Shown in pieces: positions 13,212 through 16,698 of a stretch of 16,698 nucleotides of DNA (positions within the stretch are counted from its first letter, which is position 1; each line of letters begins with the position of its first letter). Location of the stretch: positions 1-16,698 of the forward strand of contig JBJXGC010000096.1 of the NCBI GenBank assembly GCA_046154545.1, read 5' to 3'. The DNA comes from JBJXGC01 sp046154545. Lineage in GTDB: Bacteria > Chloroflexota > Dehalococcoidia > Tepidiformales > Tepidiformaceae. The notes under the pieces are model-generated. The model saw nothing but the letters and a program-made list of their open reading frames with translations, did no database searches and had not been told where the DNA came from. A program made the translations under genes and the position numbers.

Positions 13212-14549
13212 ATGGCCACCTATGTCGAGCGCCCTGCCGGCAGCCCCGCACCCGGAAGCGGCTGGGGCACGGCAACCGCCTCACTCCGCCATCCCCAGTT
13301 TCGCTGGATGTTCGCCAGCAACATCTCGTTCTTCTTCGCCATGAACGGACAGTTCATCGTCCGCTCGATCCTTGCCTACCGGCTGACCGATAGCGCCTTT
13401 TCGCTTGGCCTGGTGAACCTCGCCATCGCCCTGCCGATGCTCATCATCTCGCCGTTTGGCGGGGTTGTAGCCGACCGCGTCGAACGGCGGCGCCTGATCC
13501 TCGTGGCCCAGTCGGCCCTCCTCGCGACCGAACTCGTCATCTTCGGCCTCATCCTCACTGACCGGCTGGCCTTCTGGCATCTGGTCGCCGTCGTCTTCCT
13601 GATGGGCATGATCTTCCCGTTCAACTTTCCCGCCCGGCAGGCGATCGTGGCGAACATCGTTGGCCGCGACGGGCTGGGCAACGCGACCGCGCTGAACATG
13701 GGGGGAATGAACGCCGCCCGCGTGGCCGCGCCGGTCCTCGCCGGGTTTCTCGTGACCGTGGTCAGCATCGAGGGTGCCTACCTCTTCTCCATCGCCCTCT
13801 ACGTCGTTGCCCTCCTGGCGATGGCCCGGATCCACACGTCGCGCCCTGATCCGGACGCGCGGCGCAACTCTGTGCTGCGCGATATGGGCGACGGCTTTGC
13901 CTATGTCTGGCGGGACCGGCCGGTGCGCGCCCTCATGGCCCTCTCACTCATCCCCATCCTCCTGGCGATGCCGTTTCAGACGCTCCTCGTGGTCTTCACG
14001 ACGGACGTCTGGCACACCGGAGATGCCGGGCTTGGCGCCATCCAGGCGGCCGCGGGCATGGGCGGGATCGCGGGCTCCGTGTTCGTCGCCTGGCGCGGGG
14101 ACTCACATCGCAACGTGCGGCTGATGATGGCCACCCTGCTCGCCTTTGCTGGCACGCTCTTCCTTTTCGCGATCAGCCCCTGGTTCTTGCTGGCCCTCCC
14201 CCTCGTCCTCATCTCCGACGTCTTCGCCAGCATCTTTGGCACGGTGAATAGCACGACGATCAACCTCATCATCCCCGACGCGGTGCGGGGGCGGGTGATG
14301 AGCCTGATGATGATGACCTTCGGCCTCACACCGCTGGGCACCGTCCCGGTGAGCGCCGCCGCTGAGGCCTGGGGCGCGCCCGTCGCCGTAGCCGGCGCAT
14401 CGGTGCTGACGGCCCTGCTCGCCGTGCTGTTCTTTGTCCTCAGTCCCGCCCTTCGCGGCGTGGACCAGGCCCATCGCGGGCCTGACGCGACGGAGCCGCA
14501 GAGCCCGCGCGATCGGCTCACGGACGTGGAGCCCGCGGCGGCAGGCTAA
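13212..14549 (+). CDS. MFS transporter, DHA3/EntS-like
   Basis: 445 residues with twelve likely membrane helices. The N-terminal LRHPQFRWMFASNISFFFA (26-44) and motif A SPFGGVVADRVERRRLILV (80-98) are typical of the MFS_3/DHA3 family that includes enterobactin exporter EntS and macrolide-efflux proteins. FNFPARQAIVANIVGRDGL and ARVAAPVLAGFLV mark the fourth and fifth helices; the second half begins with a loop at about 217-235. The last 40 residues are a polar cytoplasmic tail. It should export a lipophilic or siderophore-like compound; substrate unknown. It follows the single-pass membrane protein on the same strand by 52 bp, so co-transcription is possible. Its TAA overlaps the convergent VapC stop codon. 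Confidence 0.9.
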   Translation: MATYVERPAGSPAPGSGWGTATASLRHPQFRWMFASNISFFFAMNGQFIVRSILAYRLTDSAFSLGLVNLAIALPMLIISPFGGVVADRVERRRLILVAQSALLATELVIFGLILTDRLAFWHLVAVVFLMGMIFPFNFPARQAIVANIVGRDGLGNATALNMGGMNAARVAAPVLAGFLVTVVSIEGAYLFSIALYVVALLAMARIHTSRPDPDARRNSVLRDMGDGFAYVWRDRPVRALMALSLIPILLAMPFQTLLVVFTTDVWHTGDAGLGAIQAAAGMGGIAGSVFVAWRGDSHRNVRLMMATLLAFAGTLFLFAISPWFLLALPLVLISDVFASIFGTVNSTTINLIIPDAVRGRVMSLMMMTFGLTPLGTVPVSAAAEAWGAPVAVAGASVLTALLAVLFFVLSPALRGVDQAHRGPDATEPQSPRDRLTDVEPAAAG

Positions 14550-14971
14550 GGTTCCGGAGCGACCAGCTTCAGGTTCGGGAAGTAGGTGCGGTAGCGCCGC
14601 GGGTCACGGGTGATCAGTGTGTAGCCGCGCAGCAATGCGTGCGCGCCGATGAAGAAGTCGGGAAGCGTCGTCGTGCGCACTCCGCCGCGCCGTCGGTAGG
14701 CGCGAAACGCCTGGCCAGCAAGAAACGCCGCGTCCCAGGGGAGGTCATCGGTCAAGATGCCGGCGTTGGCGAGCATCTCGCGCGCGTCCTCGATTCGCTG
14801 AAAGACGGACGAAACCTCGGCGAATATGACCTGATTGATGACGACGGCGCCAACCTCTCCGCTGGCCGCCAACACAGCCGATGACCAGCCCGCCCACGCC
14901 TGGTCCTGGAGTACGACATCGAAGAACACGTTGCTGTCCGGCATGAACCAGAGCCCGGACGCTGGCGCCAT
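14546..14971 (-). CDS. vapC: VapC-family PIN ribonuclease toxin
   Basis: 141 residues with a full PIN acidic set: Asp12 in MPDSNVFFD, Glu52 in IFAEVSSVF, Asp105 in LPDFFIGAHA and Asp123 in LITRDPRRY. VapC toxins are Mg-dependent endoribonucleases acting on tRNA or rRNA in the cytoplasm. It lies directly downstream of an AbrB-type antitoxin and its ATG (14971-14969) shares one base with that gene's TGA (TGATG); a GTG one codon earlier is also possible (GTGA overlap). No separate Shine-Dalgarno exists, so translation is probably coupled. Residue 10 is another Met nearer the canonical VapC start. Nothing suggests inactivation. The stop codon overlaps that of the convergent MFS gene. Confidence 0.92.
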   Translation of the reverse strand: MAPASGLWFMPDSNVFFDVVLQDQAWAGWSSAVLAASGEVGAVVINQVIFAEVSSVFQRIEDAREMLANAGILTDDLPWDAAFLAGQAFRAYRRRGGVRTTTLPDFFIGAHALLRGYTLITRDPRRYRTYFPNLKLVAPEP

Positions 14972-15243
14972 CACTCTCCGAACTCGTCGAATCCGGGGTC
15001 CGGTTCGCCGGTCCCACGCATCATCCGCATAATCTCATCCGTAGTCATGTCCGTCCGCACATGCCGCCTGGCCTTGCGCAGGGCGTCCACCAATCGTCCT
15101 TCGGGCGGCTGCCCAGGGGGCCGAACAACGAGGAGAGGACCCTCGTCCGTCTCTTTGAAATCGACCTCGCAGGCGCTGCTAATACGGTACCGCTCCCGAA
15201 TCGCGATCGGAATCGTCACCTGCCCTTTGCTCGTGACCCGCAT
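14971..15243 (-). CDS. vapB: AbrB/MazE-like antitoxin VapB
   Basis: 90 residues. The N-terminal MRVTSKGQVTIPIAIRERY is the swapped-hairpin AbrB/SpoVT DNA-binding signature, followed by VDFKETDEGPLLVVRP. The C-terminal half (residues 48-90) is helical and acidic at its end (GEPDPGFDEFGE), the part expected to wrap around the toxin. It should bind its own promoter and inhibit VapC. GGGAGGA (15257-15251) 7 nt before the ATG is a strong ribosome binding site. A TATACT -10 and inverted-repeat half-sites lie just upstream, consistent with autoregulation of the vapBC pair. Confidence 0.93.
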   Translation of the reverse strand: MRVTSKGQVTIPIAIRERYRISSACEVDFKETDEGPLLVVRPPGQPPEGRLVDALRKARRHVRTDMTTDEIMRMMRGTGEPDPGFDEFGE

Positions 15244-15257
15244 CGCTGAATCCTCCC

Positions 15258-15287
15258 GGTAAGACTCTTACCAGTATACCTCTTACC
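15258..15287 (-). promoter_or_regulatory. vapBC promoter and three-half-site operator
   Basis: GGTAAG (15258-15263) and CTTACC (15267-15272) form a perfect inverted repeat with a 3-nt spacer; a third half-site CTTACC recurs at 15282-15287, 15 bp from the second. The -10 hexamer TATACT (minus strand, 15278-15273) lies between the second and third half-sites, so bound antitoxin would cover the -10 and the likely start point near 15266. A matching -35 is not evident. Confidence 0.55.
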
Positions 15288-15322
15288 GGTCGGCGGCCGG
15301 CGCGGCTCACTCTCGGGGGCCC

Positions 15323-15350
15323 TCATCCCTCATCCCTCGTCACTCATCCC
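15323..15350. repeat. Tandem heptamer repeat, four copies
   Basis: TCATCCC, TCATCCC, TCGTCAC and TCATCCC follow without gaps; the third copy differs at two positions. It is a pyrimidine-rich strand just upstream of the crotonase gene. The variant copy supplies the apparent -35 of that gene. Confidence 0.75.
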
Positions 15351-15365
15351 TCAAAAGGGCATAAT
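15337..15365 (+). promoter_or_regulatory. Crotonase gene promoter, near-leaderless
   Basis: -35 TCGTCA (15337-15342, four of six), 17-nt spacer, -10 CATAAT (15360-15365, five of six), 9 nt to the ATG at 15375. The expected start point is within about 3 nt of the ATG, and there is no Shine-Dalgarno. The -35 lies inside the heptamer repeat. Confidence 0.5.
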
Positions 15366-15374
15366 CCGCCCGCT

Positions 15375-16274
15375 ATGACCGAATACCTCGACATCGTTAC
15401 CTTCAAGAAAGACCGCCACGCCATCATCCAGCTCAACCGGCCGGAGAAGATGAACGCCCTCAGCCACAACCTCCGGGCCGAGCTCTTCAACGCGCTGAAG
15501 GACTTCGAACTCGACGACGACGTGCGCGTCATCATCCTCCGCGGTTCGGGCCGCGCCTGGAGCGCCGGCTACGACCTCTCAGGCATCTCGAAGATCCCCG
15601 ATGGGGTGAACTACATCGACACGCGAAGCGGCCTCCCCAACGTGGGGCCGATCCACCCGGGCCAGGGCCAGTGGCCCCAGCACCTGCTCAGCGGCTACTG
15701 GCAGATCTGGGAGTGCACCAAGCCCGTCATCTCCCAGGTCCACGGCTACTGCCTCGCCGGCGGGACCGAGCTGGCGACCATGTGCGACCTCATGTTTGTG
15801 GCCGAAGACGCGATCATCGGCTACCCGCCCGTCCGCGCGATGACGCCCGTCGATATCATCTATCACCCGTGGAACATGCACATGAAGAAGGCGCGCGAAC
15901 TGCTCTACACCGGCAACAGCGTGACCGGCAAAGAAGCGGCCGAGATCGGCTGGGCAAACTACGCCTACCCCGTTGACCAGCTCGCGGAGAAGACGGAAGC
16001 GTTCGCCGAGCGGATCGCCAACGTGGACGGGCCAATGCTGCAGATGACCAAGCGCCAGGTGAACCGCGTCTACGAGATCATGGGCTTCCGCACCTCGCTC
16101 CAGGTCGGTGGCGACCTCCAGACCCTCGGTGCGATGCGGCCGGGCGGCGGCGAGTTCGGCCGTATCGCCCGGGAGAAAGGCCTCAAGGCCGCCCTCGACT
16201 GGCGTGACGCGCCGTTCGGCGACTACGGCACCGCCCCGGCCGGCTCCGTGAAGCCGGCCGGCGCGCCGTGGTGA
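15375..16274 (+). CDS. Enoyl-CoA hydratase/isomerase (crotonase) family protein
   Basis: 299 residues. Crotonase landmarks: LNRPEKMNALS at 20-30, oxyanion-hole segment SAGYDLSG at 63-70, and GYCLAGGTELATMCDLMFVAEDAIIGYPP at about 124-152. Glu132 in GGTELA matches the first catalytic Glu of enoyl-CoA hydratase, but the second Glu position (in the usual QPE) is occupied by Pro151/Pro152, so simple hydration is doubtful; an isomerase, hydrolase or C-C-bond role is possible. A 25-30-residue insert (DTRSGLPNVGPIHPGQGQW) follows the oxyanion segment, and the C-terminus is longer than in the classical hydratase. The enzyme would act on a CoA ester in the cytoplasm. It overlaps the thioesterase gene by GTGA, so the two are translationally coupled. 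Confidence 0.9.
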   Translation: MTEYLDIVTFKKDRHAIIQLNRPEKMNALSHNLRAELFNALKDFELDDDVRVIILRGSGRAWSAGYDLSGISKIPDGVNYIDTRSGLPNVGPIHPGQGQWPQHLLSGYWQIWECTKPVISQVHGYCLAGGTELATMCDLMFVAEDAIIGYPPVRAMTPVDIIYHPWNMHMKKARELLYTGNSVTGKEAAEIGWANYAYPVDQLAEKTEAFAERIANVDGPMLQMTKRQVNRVYEIMGFRTSLQVGGDLQTLGAMRPGGGEFGRIAREKGLKAALDWRDAPFGDYGTAPAGSVKPAGAPW

Positions 16275-16698
16275 CGGAGCCCCTCGCGGGCCGCCTCGAC
16301 GGCCCCTGGCAGGAGTCGTTCGAAGGGCGGCGCCGCTGGTTCGAGGAGTTTCCGCTGCACCGCCAGCTCGGCCTGAAGCTCCTGGAGACCAGCCCGGGAT
16401 ATGCGAAGTGCGTGATGGAGACCTCGGCCTTCACCCTCGGCGGCGTCGGTGGGAGCGTGCACGGCGGCATCCTCGCCTGCCTCGTCGATATCGTGATGCT
16501 GGCCGCCCTGAGCGGCCAGTTCAAAGCTGGCGAACAGCCAGCGGGCACGGCCGACCTGAACATCACCTACCTCCGGCCCGCCCTGGGCGCGAAGATCTTC
16601 GCCGAGGGCAAGGTCCTCAAGAAGGGCCGCCAGATCGCGGTCGTCGAAGTCGAGATCAGCGACGCCGAGGGCCGCCTCTGCGCCAAGGGCCGGACGCT
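16271..16698 (+). CDS. PaaI-type hotdog thioesterase, 3' end cut off
   Basis: 142 residues are present and the frame is open at the window end. GTG at 16271-16273 overlaps the crotonase stop TGA (16272-16274). The hotdog signature is clear: VHGGILACLVDIVMLAAL at about 63-80 with the HGG turn (64-66) and Asp73, the acidic residue on the long helix used by PaaI-type enzymes, then AGTADLNITYLRPAL, where the strand after the helix begins. The usual Asn before the HGG is missing (GVGGSVHGG). Such enzymes hydrolyse acyl- or aryl-CoA thioesters; together with the coupled crotonase, release of a free acid from a CoA intermediate is a reasonable inference. Confidence 0.88.
   Translation, partial: MTEPLAGRLDGPWQESFEGRRRWFEEFPLHRQLGLKLLETSPGYAKCVMETSAFTLGGVGGSVHGGILACLVDIVMLAALSGQFKAGEQPAGTADLNITYLRPALGAKIFAEGKVLKKGRQIAVVEVEISDAEGRLCAKGRT

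Noticed and set aside
15323..15350. Heptamer tract as a CRISPR array
   Set aside because: Units are 7 bp and contiguous, with no spacers.
1..16698. tRNA or rRNA genes
   Set aside because: No cloverleaf with a TTCGA-type T-loop and matching acceptor, and no conserved rRNA stretch, was noticed by eye; a covariance search would be needed to be certain.

Overview
This is a high-GC (roughly two-thirds G+C) bacterial chromosomal window, tightly packed with genes on both strands. The gene set (a deazaflavin F420-type luciferase-like oxidoreductase, a second luciferase-like flavin monooxygenase, two carboxymuconolactone-decarboxylase-family proteins, a TIGR01906/DUF1461 membrane protein, DUF433 antitoxins) suggests a Chloroflexota bacterium, perhaps Dehalococcoidia/Tepidiformales or SAR202-like. 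That assignment is inferred from gene content, not shown by a marker. I saw no rRNA, tRNA, CRISPR array, insertion sequence or phage gene, and no gene-free stretch exceeds 300 bases.

Layout. 1-267: 3' end of mutL. 326-2664 (minus): NDP-forming acyl-CoA synthetase alpha part, GrpB-family nucleotidyltransferase-fold protein, and an orphan DUF433 antitoxin. 2840-3616: TIGR01906 membrane protein. 3636-5691 (minus): DHA2-like MFS exporter, a small unknown protein and an FmdB-type zinc ribbon. 5794-6717: F420-dependent oxidoreductase. 6745-8063 (minus): a DUF433 antitoxin, its DUF5615 PIN-like toxin broken by an in-frame amber codon, and a TerB-like protein. 8207-12057: limonene-monooxygenase-like flavin enzyme, CMD protein, fatty-acid desaturase and second CMD protein. 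12227-14549: single-pass membrane protein and DHA3-type MFS transporter. 14546-15243 (minus): intact vapBC. 15375-16698: crotonase-family enzyme translationally coupled to a PaaI-type hotdog thioesterase, cut by the window end.

How the genes may work together. The flavin/F420 oxidoreductases, desaturase, acyl-CoA synthetase, crotonase and thioesterase all fit oxidation and CoA-ester turnover of lipophilic compounds, but they sit in separate short transcription units on both strands, so one pathway is not demonstrated. Two exporters and three toxin-antitoxin-type loci give an accessory flavour.

Most notable observations: (1) the amber codon in the DUF5615 toxin, whose reading frame is otherwise intact from a GTGA-coupled start; (2) a SoxR/MerR-like palindrome in a 19-bp promoter spacer ahead of the DHA2-like MFS gene; (3) a recurring TANNNT-type -10 hexamer 6-9 nt before start codons of genes lacking a Shine-Dalgarno, suggesting frequent leaderless transcription alongside genes with clear ribosome binding sites; (4) an operator with three half-sites at the vapBC promoter; (5) a heptamer repeat carrying the apparent -35 box of the crotonase gene. 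I did not find a clear, wholly new multi-gene system.
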